Source of the DNA: Thermobifida halotolerans
GTDB lineage: Bacteria > Actinomycetota > Actinomycetes > Streptosporangiales > Streptosporangiaceae
NCBI RefSeq assembly: GCF_003574835.2
Contig: NZ_CP063196.1
Span: forward strand, 2,976,001-3,040,000
Direction: 5' to 3'
Length of the DNA: 64,000 nucleotides
Notes under the pieces: generated by a model
Seen by the model: only the letters and a program-made list of their open reading frames with translations
What the model was told of the DNA's origin: nothing
Database searches by the model: none
Shown here: one piece after another, positions 27,473-37,019 of the stretch
Numbering within the stretch: position 1 is the stretch's first letter
How the letters are laid out: each line of letters opens with the position of its first letter
Translations under genes and position numbers: made by a program

Positions 27473-29512
27473 CTAGGCCGCCTGCGACGCCGCCCGGTCG
27501 AGTCTGCGCAGGGCCGCGCGGGCCACCTCGGGATCGGTGGTCCCCCAGTACGGCGGCAGCGAGGAACGCAGGAACGCCCCGTAGCGCGCGGTGGCCAGTC
27601 TCGGGTCCAGCACCGCCACCACCCCCCTGTCGTGGACGGAACGCAGCAGTCTTCCGGTTCCCTGGGCCAGCAGCAGCGCGGCGTGGGTGGCCGCGACCGC
27701 GAGGAACCCGTTTCCGCCTCCCGAGCCGATCGCGCGCTGGCGCGCCGAGGCGAGCGGATCGTCGGGGCGGGGGAAGGGGATGCGGTCGACGATGACCAGT
27801 TGCAGCGACGGCCCCGGAACGTCGACCCCCTGCCACAGCGAGAGGGTGCCGAACAGGCAGGTGGCCTCGTTCTCGGCGAACTCCCTGACCAGTTGGCCGG
27901 TGGAGTCGTCCCCCTGGCACAGGATCGGGTGCTTCAGGCGCTCCCTCAGCTCCTCGGCGGCCTGGACGGCCGCGCGCGTCGAGGAGAACAGTCCCAGGGC
28001 GCGTCCTCCCGCGGCGTCGATGAGTTCGGCGATCTCGTCGAGGTAGCTCGGGTGGAGGCCGTCTCTCCCCGGCGGGGGGAGGTGCCTGGCGACGTACAGG
28101 ATTCCGCTGCGCGCGTGGTCGAACGGCGATCCCACGTCGATGGCGCGCCAGCGCGGCCGCTCCCCCTCCGTCCCGGAGCTGTCGGAGCCGTCCGTCGTCT
28201 CCCGCTCCCCGCGGTCGGCGTCCGGTCCGGCGGCGAGGTCCAGCCCCCACTGCTCCGCCATGAGCTGGAAGGAGCCGCCGAGCGCGAGGGTCGCCGAGGT
28301 GAGCACGGTGGTGCGTTCGGTGAACAGCGAGTCGCGCAGCAACTGGTCGACGCCCAGGGGAGCGACGCGCAGTCCGGGGGTCTGCCGCGCGCCCTTGGCG
28401 AGCCACACGACGTCTCCCCGTTCGCGCATCGGCTGCTGGTCGGAGGCCAGGATGCGCTCGGCGGTGCGGTGCACCTCCTCCAGCGCGGCCAGCGCCAGCC
28501 TGCGGACACTGGCCGACTCGGGGTCGTCCCTGGTGCGGTCGGGGAGGTCGGACACGCAGGCGTGCGCGGCGTCGCGGACGCTGGCCACGGCCGTGGCCAG
28601 CGCGTCGGGGAGGTGGTCGAGGCGGCCGGGCGGGGTTTCGGCGACCATCAGCGCCAGGCCGTCGGCGGTCTCCGCGAGCCGCTCGGTGAGTTCGACGTCG
28701 CAGATCTGCGCGGCCCGCTTGGCGGCGACGCTGACCGCCCTGTCGCTGAGGACTCCGGTGGCCACCGAGGTCACCCGGTCGACGAGCTCGTGGGCCTCGT
28801 CGATGAGGAGCAGGTCGTGTTCGGGGAGCAGGCGGTAGCCCTGGACGGCGTCGATCGCCAGCAGGGCGTGGTTGGTGACGACGATGTCGGCCCCGACGGT
28901 CTCGGCGCGGGCCTGTTCGGCGAAGCACTCGTCGCCGAAGGGGCACATCTGCGCCCCCATGCACTCGTTGGCTCCCACGGAGACCTGCCGCCAGGCCAGG
29001 TCGCTCACTCCGGGCACCAGGTCGTCGCGGTCGCCGGTGACGGTCTCCTCGGCCCACTCGTGCAGCCGGCGCACCTGGCGGCCGAGTGAGGACAGCATGT
29101 GCGGGTCGAACAGTTCGGCTTCGTCGGGGGCCGCCGCGGCGCCTTCGAGGCGGTGGCGGCACAGGTAGTTGCGTCGCCCCTTGAGGATGGCGAAGGCGGG
29201 GCGGCGGCCCAGCAGTGGTTCCAGCGCCTCGGTCAGGCGCGGCAGGTCGCGCCCGATGAGCTGGTTCTGCAGCGCGATGGTGGCGGTGGAGACCACGACG
29301 GTGCTGTTCTCGGCGACGGCGTGGCGCAGCGCCGGAACCAGGTACCCCAGGGACTTTCCGGTCCCGGTACCGGCCTGCACGACGAGGTGCTCGCCGGTCG
29401 CGGCGGCCTCCGCCACGGCCTTGGCCATCGCCACCTGGCCGTCGCGCCGGGTGCCGTGGAGCGCGCGCACGGCGGCGTCGAGGAGTGTTTCGACGTCGGG
29501 AAGATCAGACAC
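27473..29512 (-). CDS. DinG-family ATP-dependent DNA helicase
   Basis: 679 residues, SF2 XPD-like 5'-3' helicase. Walker A AGTGTGKS at 47-54, DEAH at 238-241, and four iron-sulfur cysteines at 118, 184, 190 and 196 (the 'ECMGAQMCPFGDECF' cluster). The C-terminal helicase lobe has 'GLFSSTRAAVQAAEELRERL' and 'LFGTLSLWQGVDVPG'. It unwinds D-loops, R-loops or G-quadruplexes during repair. The GTG at 29512 is chosen because the upstream reading (to 30040) is basic low-complexity sequence unlike the family. Confidence 0.92.
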   Translation of the reverse strand: MSDLPDVETLLDAAVRALHGTRRDGQVAMAKAVAEAAATGEHLVVQAGTGTGKSLGYLVPALRHAVAENSTVVVSTATIALQNQLIGRDLPRLTEALEPLLGRRPAFAILKGRRNYLCRHRLEGAAAAPDEAELFDPHMLSSLGRQVRRLHEWAEETVTGDRDDLVPGVSDLAWRQVSVGANECMGAQMCPFGDECFAEQARAETVGADIVVTNHALLAIDAVQGYRLLPEHDLLLIDEAHELVDRVTSVATGVLSDRAVSVAAKRAAQICDVELTERLAETADGLALMVAETPPGRLDHLPDALATAVASVRDAAHACVSDLPDRTRDDPESASVRRLALAALEEVHRTAERILASDQQPMRERGDVVWLAKGARQTPGLRVAPLGVDQLLRDSLFTERTTVLTSATLALGGSFQLMAEQWGLDLAAGPDADRGERETTDGSDSSGTEGERPRWRAIDVGSPFDHARSGILYVARHLPPPGRDGLHPSYLDEIAELIDAAGGRALGLFSSTRAAVQAAEELRERLKHPILCQGDDSTGQLVREFAENEATCLFGTLSLWQGVDVPGPSLQLVIVDRIPFPRPDDPLASARQRAIGSGGGNGFLAVAATHAALLLAQGTGRLLRSVHDRGVVAVLDPRLATARYGAFLRSSLPPYWGTTDPEVARAALRRLDRAASQAA

Positions 29513-30067
29513 GCACCAGACAGTACCGGCCCGGGGCGACACGCGCCGCCGGTTGTCCACAGGCGTTCCCGGCCTTCCGGCCGGTTCCGTGTCCTCGCCG
29601 AGAGCCTTCGGCACCCTCCGGGGCGGGAGCGGTCGGCGGCGCCGCCTCTTTGGCGACGGTCCGAACGACGGCCGCCAGGACCGCCCCGCCCCTGCCTGTG
29701 CCCTCTCCACGGCCGGCCGCTCCCCGGTTCCGTCCCACCGCTGCGGCGGCGCGGAAGGGCCCCCGACCGGTCCGCGGCCTCGCGCCGCGATGCGGCGGCC
29801 GGCCGCGGACCGGTCGCCGTGCTCCGGAGTCCGCCCCCGGAGCGGGGCCGTGTGGACCGCGTCGGGCCGGGGACGCCCGCTCCGCGTTCGTCTCCGGCCC
29901 GACGTGCCGGTTCTTGGAGGAGTACCGCTCCGGCGCCCGAGGCCGCGCGGACGCGCGGCCATTGCCGTTTCCCGCCCGCCGCGCGCCCCGGAGGAGGCAG
30001 TCCGTCCGACGGGCGGACCCGCATGCCCCGCCCGTGGCACGGCTCAGCGGGGCGCGGGCCGCTCCCC
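29513..30067. other. Non-coding gap at accessory-region boundary
   Basis: 555 bases between the helicase and the debranching enzyme. All frames read as arginine/proline-rich shadow sequence. One isolated DnaA-box-like TTGTCCACA is at about 29555. I see no gene, repeat or operator. Confidence 0.5.
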
Positions 30068-31987
30068 TCACACCTGCTCGAGCATGGCCAGCGCCGCCGC
30101 CGCGGACCAGGCCTGCGGACGGCAGGCAGCGGGGTAGGGAGACGGAGCGGAGAACGACGAGCGCGGGTCCCCCGAGTGGAGTTCCGGGAGGCGGAAGTCG
30201 AACGACTCGGCCGCCGCCAGCAGCCCCTCGGTCAGAATCCCCGCCTCCTCGTGCAGTCCCGCGCGACGCATTCCCCGGATGGTGATCGCGGTGTCGTGGG
30301 TCCAGACGCTGCCGCCGTGGTAGGAGAGGGGCCAGTACCCGGCCGCCCCCGTCGACATGGTGCGCAGCCCGAATCCCGACGACATCGTGGAATCGACCAG
30401 CAGGGCGGCGATGTCCTTCTCCTCGGAGGGGGAGAGAACGCCGGTGCCGATGAGGTGGCCGATGTTGCTCGTGAGCGTGTCGACCGGACGCTTCCGGGCG
30501 TCGAGTGCGACCGCCGGGTAGCGGCCCTCCGGTGTCGACACCCAGTACGACGACGCGAACCGCGACTTCAGGGCGGCCGCCCACGCCCCGAGTCCCGCGG
30601 CTCCCGGCTCGCCGAAGTGCGACAGCAGCCGTGCCCCCGCGACCGCCGCCTCGTACGCGTACCCCTGCACCTCGCACAGCGCGATCGGGCCTTCCGCCAG
30701 GGTCCCCGAACGCCACTGGATGGAGTCCCCGGAGTCCTTCCACCCCTGGTTCGCCAGGCCGCGCCCCGAGCGGTCGATGTAGTCGATGAATCCGTCGCCG
30801 TCGCTGTCGGCGGGTCCGGTGAGCCAGTCGAGGCAGCCGCGCAGGGTCGGCAGCAGCTCCCGCACCTCCTCCTCGGGCATCCCCGCCTCCCACGCGTCGG
30901 CGAGCAGACACACCCACAGCGCGGTCGCGTCCACCGTGCCGTAGTAGACCGGCGGCAGCGTCATCCCCTCGCCCGGGACCTCGAACGGCGTCGACCTCAG
31001 CTCGTGCATGATCTTGCCCGGCTGCTCCGCCGTCACCGGATCGTCGACCCGTCCCTGCAGGCGCGCGAGCACCCGCAGGGTGGACGCCGCCAGCCGTGTC
31101 CCCAGTGGGAGCAGGAACCGCGCCGCCCAGATCGAGTCCCGCCCGAACAGGGTGAAGAACCACGGTGCGCCCGCCGCGAGGAATGCGTCGTCCGGCTGGT
31201 CGGGCCGGGCCAGGCGCAGCGCGGCGAGATCCTCGAGGGCGGTCGACACCCAGCGGTCGAGCCGGGGGTCCCCGCTGCTCGCCTCGAATCCGGCCCACTC
31301 CGGCTCGCCCCGCGCCGCCACCACGACGAGCGACGGGTCCTCGACCGCGACGCTCCAGGTCATCGTCTGCGATCTGTGCGGCGGGACCTCGATCTCCCAG
31401 CGCACCCGTATCACGGAGCCGTCGACCGCGATCGAGCCGTCGCTCGCCACCGTGGCCACCGTCTCACCCGAGCGCACCCGCGCCCCGCCCGCCACCGGCT
31501 CCGCCGACCACTCCGCACCGGCGTCGGCGATGCCCGCCTTCACCGCGTGCATCGTGCTGAAGTCCGGTTCGAGTTCGAGCGTCACCACGGTCCGGACGGT
31601 GTGCCCCACCCGCGACCGCAGCGTCAGGGACTCCGTGAGCGACCCGTCCGCCACGGCTCGCTCGCGTTCGAACCTCACCCGCGGATCCGCGCCCGGACCG
31701 TCGAGGTGCCGCGGCAAAGACACAAACGTCGCACGGGACGCCCCCGCCGTCGACAGCGAGATCGCCTCCGGCGTCCGTCCGTCGACTCGCACCCGTGCCG
31801 CTCGCAGCACCCGTGTGTCGCCGTGGTACAGCCCGTGGACCGCAGCGTCGCCCATGTCGCCGTCACGCCCCGACCACGCCTGCGTCGGGGCCCGGAACAC
31901 GATGACCGAGTCGTGCAGCAGCGGCTGCAACGGGCGCCCGTCGTCCGTCGACGGCACGGCCCGAGCCGCGGATACGGCCTCTGTCAT
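30068..31987 (-). CDS. Amylo-alpha-1,6-glucosidase-like (GDE family) protein
   Basis: 639 residues. N-terminal glycogen-debranching N-domain (about 20-215, 'HGLYHGDTRVLRAARVRVDG'), then an (alpha/alpha)6 catalytic domain with 'FGRDSIWAARFLLPLG', 'EQPGKIMHELRS', 'YYGTVDATALWVCLL', 'DSDGDGFIDYIDRSGRGLANQGWKDSGDS', which carry the likely acid residues. It is probably a cytoplasmic alpha-glucosidase, as no signal peptide is seen. It is last in an operon of four (start overlaps the stop of the preceding permease by ATGA). Its product would feed on sugars imported by that transporter; the exact glycoside is not inferable. Confidence 0.85.
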   Translation of the reverse strand: MTEAVSAARAVPSTDDGRPLQPLLHDSVIVFRAPTQAWSGRDGDMGDAAVHGLYHGDTRVLRAARVRVDGRTPEAISLSTAGASRATFVSLPRHLDGPGADPRVRFERERAVADGSLTESLTLRSRVGHTVRTVVTLELEPDFSTMHAVKAGIADAGAEWSAEPVAGGARVRSGETVATVASDGSIAVDGSVIRVRWEIEVPPHRSQTMTWSVAVEDPSLVVVAARGEPEWAGFEASSGDPRLDRWVSTALEDLAALRLARPDQPDDAFLAAGAPWFFTLFGRDSIWAARFLLPLGTRLAASTLRVLARLQGRVDDPVTAEQPGKIMHELRSTPFEVPGEGMTLPPVYYGTVDATALWVCLLADAWEAGMPEEEVRELLPTLRGCLDWLTGPADSDGDGFIDYIDRSGRGLANQGWKDSGDSIQWRSGTLAEGPIALCEVQGYAYEAAVAGARLLSHFGEPGAAGLGAWAAALKSRFASSYWVSTPEGRYPAVALDARKRPVDTLTSNIGHLIGTGVLSPSEEKDIAALLVDSTMSSGFGLRTMSTGAAGYWPLSYHGGSVWTHDTAITIRGMRRAGLHEEAGILTEGLLAAAESFDFRLPELHSGDPRSSFSAPSPYPAACRPQAWSAAAALAMLEQV

Positions 31988-32901
31988 TCCTTGACCGCTC
32001 CTTCACTTGCGTTCATGATGTGCCGCTGGAAGACAAAGAACACCACCGCGACCGGCACCGTCATGATGAGTGCGGCCGCGAGCTTCAGCGGATACTGCGT
32101 CCCCTGGCTCAACTGTCCCGAGGCGAGGGACGCCACGCCCTTGGTCAGCGTCGTCAGCTCCGGCGACTGGGTGGACACGATGAAGTGCGCCAGCTCGTTC
32201 CACGACCCCTGGAACGACAGGATCACGATCGTGATGAGCGCCGGCCTGGCCATCGGCAGCACAACCGACCAGAACGTCCGGAAGACACCCGCGCCGTCGA
32301 CGCGCGCCTGCTCCTCGACGCTTCTGGGGATCGACTCGAAGAAGTTCTTCATGATGAACACCCCCGCCGCGTCGACGAGCAGCGGCAGGATCATGCCGGC
32401 GTACGAGTCGTAGATGCTCAGCTGGTTGATCACCAGGAACTTCGGGATGAGCAGCACCACCATCGGCACCGCCATCACCGCGACGAGCATGGCGTAGATC
32501 GCCGTGCGACCGCGGAACTCCAGCCGCGCGAGCGCGTATCCGGCGAGCGAGTCGAAGAACACCCGTCCGAGGGTCACGAAGACGGTGACCACCGCCGAGT
32601 TGGTGAACCACACCGGGAAGTCGGAGTTCAGGAACAGCCGTTCGTAGGCGGCGGTCGACCAGGTCTGCGGAATCAGGGAGACCGGATCGGCCGCGGCATC
32701 CGCGTCGGTCTTGAAGCCTGTCGCCACCTGCACCAGGAACGGGAAGACGTAGACGACCGCGAGCACCACGAGCACCGCGTAGAGGACCGACTGCGTCACG
32801 AGCGTGCGTGTCGGCTTCCGCCGCCGACGGCGGGCCGGTTCGGTCCGTGCCCGCTTCCCGGCCGTGGCGGCCGCCGTATGGGACGGGACCGTCGCGGTCA
32901 T
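31984..32901 (-). CDS. Sugar ABC transporter permease, MalG type
   Basis: 305 residues, six helices, EAA-type loop 'EQARVDGAGVFRTFWSVVLPMARPALITI'. A basic N-terminal tail precedes helix 1 (about 32-52). It forms the transmembrane part of a CUT1-type carbohydrate importer with the MalF-type gene upstream. Its ATG at 32901 shares its A with the stop of the upstream gene, and its stop overlaps the start of the next, so the operon is tightly coupled. No ATPase gene is present in the operon; a shared MsiK-type ATPase elsewhere would be needed, as is normal in actinobacteria. Confidence 0.9.
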   Translation of the reverse strand: MTATVPSHTAAATAGKRARTEPARRRRRKPTRTLVTQSVLYAVLVVLAVVYVFPFLVQVATGFKTDADAAADPVSLIPQTWSTAAYERLFLNSDFPVWFTNSAVVTVFVTLGRVFFDSLAGYALARLEFRGRTAIYAMLVAVMAVPMVVLLIPKFLVINQLSIYDSYAGMILPLLVDAAGVFIMKNFFESIPRSVEEQARVDGAGVFRTFWSVVLPMARPALITIVILSFQGSWNELAHFIVSTQSPELTTLTKGVASLASGQLSQGTQYPLKLAAALIMTVPVAVVFFVFQRHIMNASEGAVKE

Positions 32902-34091
32902 CACGTTCTCCTTTCCGAACCGTCGCCGGTCGCGGCGCGACCGGGCCTGGACGCGCCGGACGTGTCCGCGGACCCCCTTCTCCCCGCTCCGACGACTGCG
33001 GCCGGGTAGTCCCGGAGGCGCCGCTTCTCCGCCGGGCGTTCGCGGAGCACCCAGCGCTGCACCAGCGTGAACGCGACGATGATGACAAACAGGATGAACG
33101 CGATCGCGGCGCCTTCGCCCCAGTCCTGCGAGGTGAACGCCGACTGGTAGGACAGGTAGGCGGGTGTCAGGGTCGTCTTGCCCGGCCCGCCCTGCGTGCC
33201 GGTGTAGATCTGGTCGAAGACCTGCCAGCACCCGATCAGGCCGAGGGTCAGCACGGTGAACAGCGTGGGTTTCAGTTGCGGCAGGGTCACCCGCCAGAAC
33301 CGCTGCCAGGCGTCCGCGCCGTCGATCATCGCGGCCTCCGCGGTCTCGCGTCCGATGTTCTGCAGCGCGGCGAGGAAGAGCAGCATGAACGTGCCGGACG
33401 TCGTGAAGACCGCCATGAGGATGAACGCCGTCATCGCGACCGAGGGGCCGGCCAGCCACTCCCACCACGAGATGCCGAGGAGCTCGTTGCCGGTCAGGAA
33501 CGCGGGGCCGTGGGTGATGCCGAAGAGGGCGAAGAGGTTGTGCAGCACTCCGCTGGGGTCGTTGAACCAGTTCGGCCCCCCGATTCCGAAGCCCGCGAGC
33601 ACCTTGTTCACCACTCCGGTCGAGGAGAAGAGGAACAGCCACAGCACGGTGATCGCCACCGAGCTCGTGACGGACGGAAAGTAGAACGCGGTGCGGAAGA
33701 AGCCGCGTCCGCGCAGCAGCGCTCCGTTCACCAGCACGGCGAGGAACAGCGACAGCGCGGTCTGGAGCGGTACGACGAGCAGCACGTACCAGGCGTTGTT
33801 GCGCAGTGCCGTGCCGAAGTCGCGCTCGGCGAGCCCGCCTCCGGTGAGGACCGCCGCGTAGTTGTCGAATCCGACGAAGTTCACGCCCGGAGCGAGGGGA
33901 CTGCCGCGTCCGCTCCAGTCGGAGAAGCTCACCCACAGGGCCATGAGCACCGGCACCGCGAGGAACACTCCGAGAATCACGACGGCGGGGGCGATGAAGA
34001 ACCAGCCGGCGAGGGCCTCGCCGCGGCGGCCGGCCCGGTGCGGGAAGCGGGATCCGCCGCGGCGAGGTGTGGGGGTCGAGGGGGAGCTCAT
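32901..34091 (-). CDS. Sugar ABC transporter permease, MalF type
   Basis: 396 residues. N-terminal tail basic, six transmembrane helices, EAA loop 'ETAEAAMIDGADAWQRFWRVTLPQLKPTLFTV'. The longer extracellular loop and the 'GVNFVGFDNY' stretch fit MalF-type permeases. It starts 4 bp after the binding-protein gene. The C-terminal extension of about 60 residues (rich in Arg/Gly/Ala) looks disordered. Confidence 0.9.
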   Translation of the reverse strand: MSSPSTPTPRRGGSRFPHRAGRRGEALAGWFFIAPAVVILGVFLAVPVLMALWVSFSDWSGRGSPLAPGVNFVGFDNYAAVLTGGGLAERDFGTALRNNAWYVLLVVPLQTALSLFLAVLVNGALLRGRGFFRTAFYFPSVTSSVAITVLWLFLFSSTGVVNKVLAGFGIGGPNWFNDPSGVLHNLFALFGITHGPAFLTGNELLGISWWEWLAGPSVAMTAFILMAVFTTSGTFMLLFLAALQNIGRETAEAAMIDGADAWQRFWRVTLPQLKPTLFTVLTLGLIGCWQVFDQIYTGTQGGPGKTTLTPAYLSYQSAFTSQDWGEGAAIAFILFVIIVAFTLVQRWVLRERPAEKRRLRDYPAAVVGAGRRGSADTSGASRPGRAATGDGSERRT

Positions 34092-34095
34092 ACGG

Positions 34096-35343
34096 CTATC
34101 CGACGATCGCCTCGAGGTTCGACTGCACCTGGTCGAGCAGCGCCGGGATGTCGGCCGAGCCGAGCTGCTCGACCTGTGCGTTGAAGTCGCTGATCACCTC
34201 GGCCGCACCGTCGACGGTCGGGACGCCGCTCGCGTAGTCGGCACCGGCGAGGAACGCCGCGAGCTCGGGGTTCGCGGTGTTCCAGTCGGCGGCGGCCGCC
34301 TCGATCGACGGCATGGCGCCGAACGCCTCGGAGAAGCCGAGCTGTGCGTCCGCGCTGGTCAGGTACTCGACGAGGTCGAGTGCGCCCTGTTGGTTGGGGC
34401 TGTCCGCCGCGATCCCCCAGCAGTTCGTGAACTGGAGGGTGCCCTGGCCGGCCGGGCCCGCCGGGAGCTCCACCACCCGGTAGTCGACCTCCGGGTGGTC
34501 GGCGGTCATGGCGCCGACGATCCAGTTGCCCTCGATCGTCATCGCCGCCAACTCCTTGCCGAACGCCTCGCCGCCCCACCCGGCGCCCAACTCCGGAGCG
34601 AAGGCGAGCGAGCCGTCGTTGATCATCTGCTGCACGAACTCGAGGGCTTCGACGTTCTCCTCGCTGTCCGCGATCGCCTCGGTTCCGCCCTCGTTCACGA
34701 GTCCTCCGCCGGCCTGCGCCATGAAGACGCCGATCCGCTGGTACTCGGCGCTGAAGGTCAGGCCGACACGGCCGTCGGTGGTCAGTCGGTTCGCGACGTC
34801 CGCCAGTTCGTCCCAGGTGGCGGGGACGTCGTTGTCGGTCAGCCCCGCTTCCTCCCAGAGCCGGTTGTTGATGACGAGAGCGAGAGTGGAGAAGTCCTTG
34901 GGGGCGCAGTAGAACTCGTCCTTGTAGGTGAAGTTCTGCACCAGGGTCGGATAGAAGGCGTCGGGGTCCTCAAGCATGTCACCGTAGGCGAGGAGCGAGC
35001 CGTTGTCGGCGTAGCCGGCGAGGTGGTCACTCGAGAGGTAGAAGACGTCGGCCGGCTCGCCCGACGCGAAACCCTGGGACAACTGCTGGGTGAGGTCGTT
35101 TGCGGCGATGACCTCGGCCTCGGTCCCGGACTCCTCCGACCAGGCCGCGACGGCGTCTCGCACCGCCTGCGTCTCGCTGTCACCGCTCGAACCGATGAGC
35201 ACGGTGAGCGCGGTGTCCTCCGAGGTGAGCTCGCCGCCTCCGCCCGAGCCGTCGTCGAAGCCCGAGCCGCAGGCCGTGAGTAGGAGAGCGCCGGCCGTGA
35301 GGGCCGCCGCTGTCACGATCCGCCTCGTCCGTCGTGGTTGCAC
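34096..35343 (-). CDS. Sugar ABC transporter substrate-binding lipoprotein
   Basis: 415 residues of the family 1 extracellular solute-binding proteins. Lipobox LLLTACG with Cys about 25. Family motifs 'AVAAWSEESGTEAEVI', 'LAVINNRLWEEAGLTDNDVPATWDEL', 'TIEGNWIVGAMTADHP'. First gene of the operon and therefore the one with the promoter. The GTG at 35343 has GAAGGAGA just upstream. Ligand unknown; the downstream GDE-type enzyme suggests an alpha-glucan oligosaccharide. Confidence 0.92.
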   Translation of the reverse strand: MQPRRTRRIVTAAALTAGALLLTACGSGFDDGSGGGGELTSEDTALTVLIGSSGDSETQAVRDAVAAWSEESGTEAEVIAANDLTQQLSQGFASGEPADVFYLSSDHLAGYADNGSLLAYGDMLEDPDAFYPTLVQNFTYKDEFYCAPKDFSTLALVINNRLWEEAGLTDNDVPATWDELADVANRLTTDGRVGLTFSAEYQRIGVFMAQAGGGLVNEGGTEAIADSEENVEALEFVQQMINDGSLAFAPELGAGWGGEAFGKELAAMTIEGNWIVGAMTADHPEVDYRVVELPAGPAGQGTLQFTNCWGIAADSPNQQGALDLVEYLTSADAQLGFSEAFGAMPSIEAAAADWNTANPELAAFLAGADYASGVPTVDGAAEVISDFNAQVEQLGSADIPALLDQVQSNLEAIVG

Positions 35344-35378
35344 CCCTGTCTCCTTCGATACACGCAGCTCCCGCTACG

Positions 35379-35394
35379 ATTTGATCGATCAAAT
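35379..35394. promoter_or_regulatory. LacI-type operator (16-bp perfect palindrome)
   Basis: ATTTGATCGATCAAAT is a perfect palindrome with a central CG, as LacI-family operators have. It lies 35 bp before the binding-protein start and just downstream of the candidate promoter, where a bound repressor would block the start of transcription. The divergent LacI regulator is the obvious binder. Confidence 0.65.
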
Positions 35395-35406
35395 AAGAAT
35401 TCCTTT

Positions 35407-35436
35407 ACGCTAGATCGGCTCCAGTCAGCGTGTCAA
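35407..35436 (-). promoter_or_regulatory. Promoter of the sugar operon
   Basis: On the minus strand TTGACA (35431-35436) and TAGCGT (35407-35412) are separated by 18 bases, a good match to a housekeeping actinobacterial promoter. The predicted start near 35400 is directly followed by the palindromic operator. Confidence 0.5.
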
Positions 35437-35451
35437 CCCTCTCTCTCAGTC

Positions 35452-35462
35452 GGTTGTCAACC
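35452..35462. promoter_or_regulatory. Small palindrome upstream of the sugar promoter
   Basis: GGTTG-T-CAACC has 5-bp arms around a single base and lies about 15 bp upstream of the -35 element. It could be a second regulator contact, but is short. Confidence 0.3.
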
Positions 35463-35608
35463 CCTGGAGAAGGGAGAAAGACCACTACGGAAGGCATGGT
35501 CTCCGAAAGTTCACTCCCCTGCGGCCGATCCCGCCTCCTCCCGCGCTTCCCGGACTCAGGCTAGGATGGTGACCTCATTTGGAACGTTCAGATTGCGAGG
35601 AGACGAGG

Positions 35609-36625
35609 ATGCCGCGGCTGCCCACCGTGACCGACGTCGCGCGTGCCGCCGGGGTGTCGCGTCAGACCGTCTCGAACGTGCTGAACTCCCCCGAGGTCGT
35701 CAGGCCGGACACGCGCGAGCGCGTGGAACGGGCGATCGAGGCGCTCGGGTACCGCCCCCACGCCTCCGCGCGGCGTCTGCGGACGCGTCGCAGCTCGACC
35801 ATCGGCATCCGCCTCGACCCCTTCGCCAACGGCATCTCGGGCGCGGTGCTCGACCGCTACGTGCACGCCCTCACCGAGCGGGCGGCGGAGCGGGGGCTGC
35901 GCGTCCTGCTCTACACGGCGCGCAGCCCGGAGGAGGAGATCGAGCAGCTCCGCAGCCTGATCGAAGGGGCCGACGTCGACGCCTTCGTGCTCACCTCCAC
36001 CTTCCGCGGCGACCCCCGTACCGGGTGGCTCCTTGAGCACGACGTGCCGTTCGCGACCTTCGGACGCCCGTGGGACGAAGACGACGTCGGCACCCCGCGG
36101 TATCCGTGGGTGGACGTCGACGGCGCGGCCGGAACCGCCGCAGCGACCGAGTACGCGCTCGAACAGGGGGCCCGGCGTGTCGGCTTCCTCGGGTGGCCCG
36201 CGTCGTCCGGTACCGGCGACGACCGGGAACGCGGCTGGCGCGAGACGCTCCAGGCGCACGGCGTCCCCGCCGACGGCCTGCGCTACACGGTCGAAGAGGA
36301 CGTGCCGCAGGCTCGCCGGGCGATGACGCGGGTGCTCTCGCGGGACGACCCGCCGGACGCCGTCGTGTGCGCGAGCGACTCCCTCGCCCTCGGCGCGCAC
36401 CTCGCAGCGTCCGACCTGGGCAGGTCCAACCTGCTTGTCGTCGGGTTCGACAACACGCCCGTCGCCGACGCCCTCGGCTTCGCCAGCGTCGAGCAGCTTC
36501 CCGACCAGATCGCGGCCGGCACCCTCGACCTGCTGATGGGCTCCCGGAGCCGGGCGGTCGACCGCGCACGAGCGGCCCCCCGTCCGGCCCACCTCCTGGT
36601 GACCCCGCGCCTGGTCCGGCGCTGA
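35609..36625 (+). CDS. LacI-family transcriptional regulator
   Basis: 338 residues, full length. N-terminal HTH 'TVTDVARAAGVSRQTVSNVLNSPEVVRPDTRERVERAIEALGYRPH', then a periplasmic-binding-type sensor domain. The hinge 'ASARRLRTRRSSTIGI' is intact. The ATG at 35609 has GAGGAGACGAGG upstream; a TTG at 35579 is in frame but upstream of the HTH. Divergent from the sugar operon, whose operator it most likely binds, with release by the imported sugar or its product. Confidence 0.92.
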   Translation: MPRLPTVTDVARAAGVSRQTVSNVLNSPEVVRPDTRERVERAIEALGYRPHASARRLRTRRSSTIGIRLDPFANGISGAVLDRYVHALTERAAERGLRVLLYTARSPEEEIEQLRSLIEGADVDAFVLTSTFRGDPRTGWLLEHDVPFATFGRPWDEDDVGTPRYPWVDVDGAAGTAAATEYALEQGARRVGFLGWPASSGTGDDRERGWRETLQAHGVPADGLRYTVEEDVPQARRAMTRVLSRDDPPDAVVCASDSLALGAHLAASDLGRSNLLVVGFDNTPVADALGFASVEQLPDQIAAGTLDLLMGSRSRAVDRARAAPRPAHLLVTPRLVRR

Positions 36626-37019
36626 CGGCACCGCCGCACGCCGGAAGCGGCCGCCGGACCTCCCGCCGGGCACGCACGAGGCGGCGGGACAGCGCCGCCG
36701 CCCTCGACAGGGGGTTTTCGGAAGCTCCGCACGGCGGCCACACGGTCACCACGGGCGGAGCGGGGAGTCCTCGGCGCCCGCGGCGGAGAGGCGGTGTGTG
36801 CTCCCGGCGGCGCGGCAGCGGGAAGGACCGCGACGGACAGCCGCATCCCCGGGCGGGAACGGGCGGCCGGTCTGTTCCTCCGGGCCCGCGTCCGGGGTCG
36901 GAAGCGCCCGACACGGTCCGGGCGAAGCCGGACGTCGGAGTCTGGAACGTGCCAGAAGACGACGGAGGCGGCCCTGCTCGGTGACCTTCGGTCGCCTCGC
37001 CGGACCGTCCGGAGACGAG
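36626..37019. other. Non-coding gap before tRNA-Ala remnant
   Basis: 394 bases without recognised gene or signal. The sequence is GC-rich, and frames give low-complexity shadow proteins. It separates the sugar-operon regulator from the degenerate tRNA-Ala. Confidence 0.5.

Noticed and set aside
29550-29560. Single DnaA-box-like TTGTCCACA
   Set aside because: One isolated match in a high-GC genome is expected by chance; no dnaA, dnaN or box cluster nearby, so not an origin.
29099-32413. 1104-residue plus-strand frame opposite the helicase and debranching enzyme
   Set aside because: It crosses three clear minus-strand features and has no domain.
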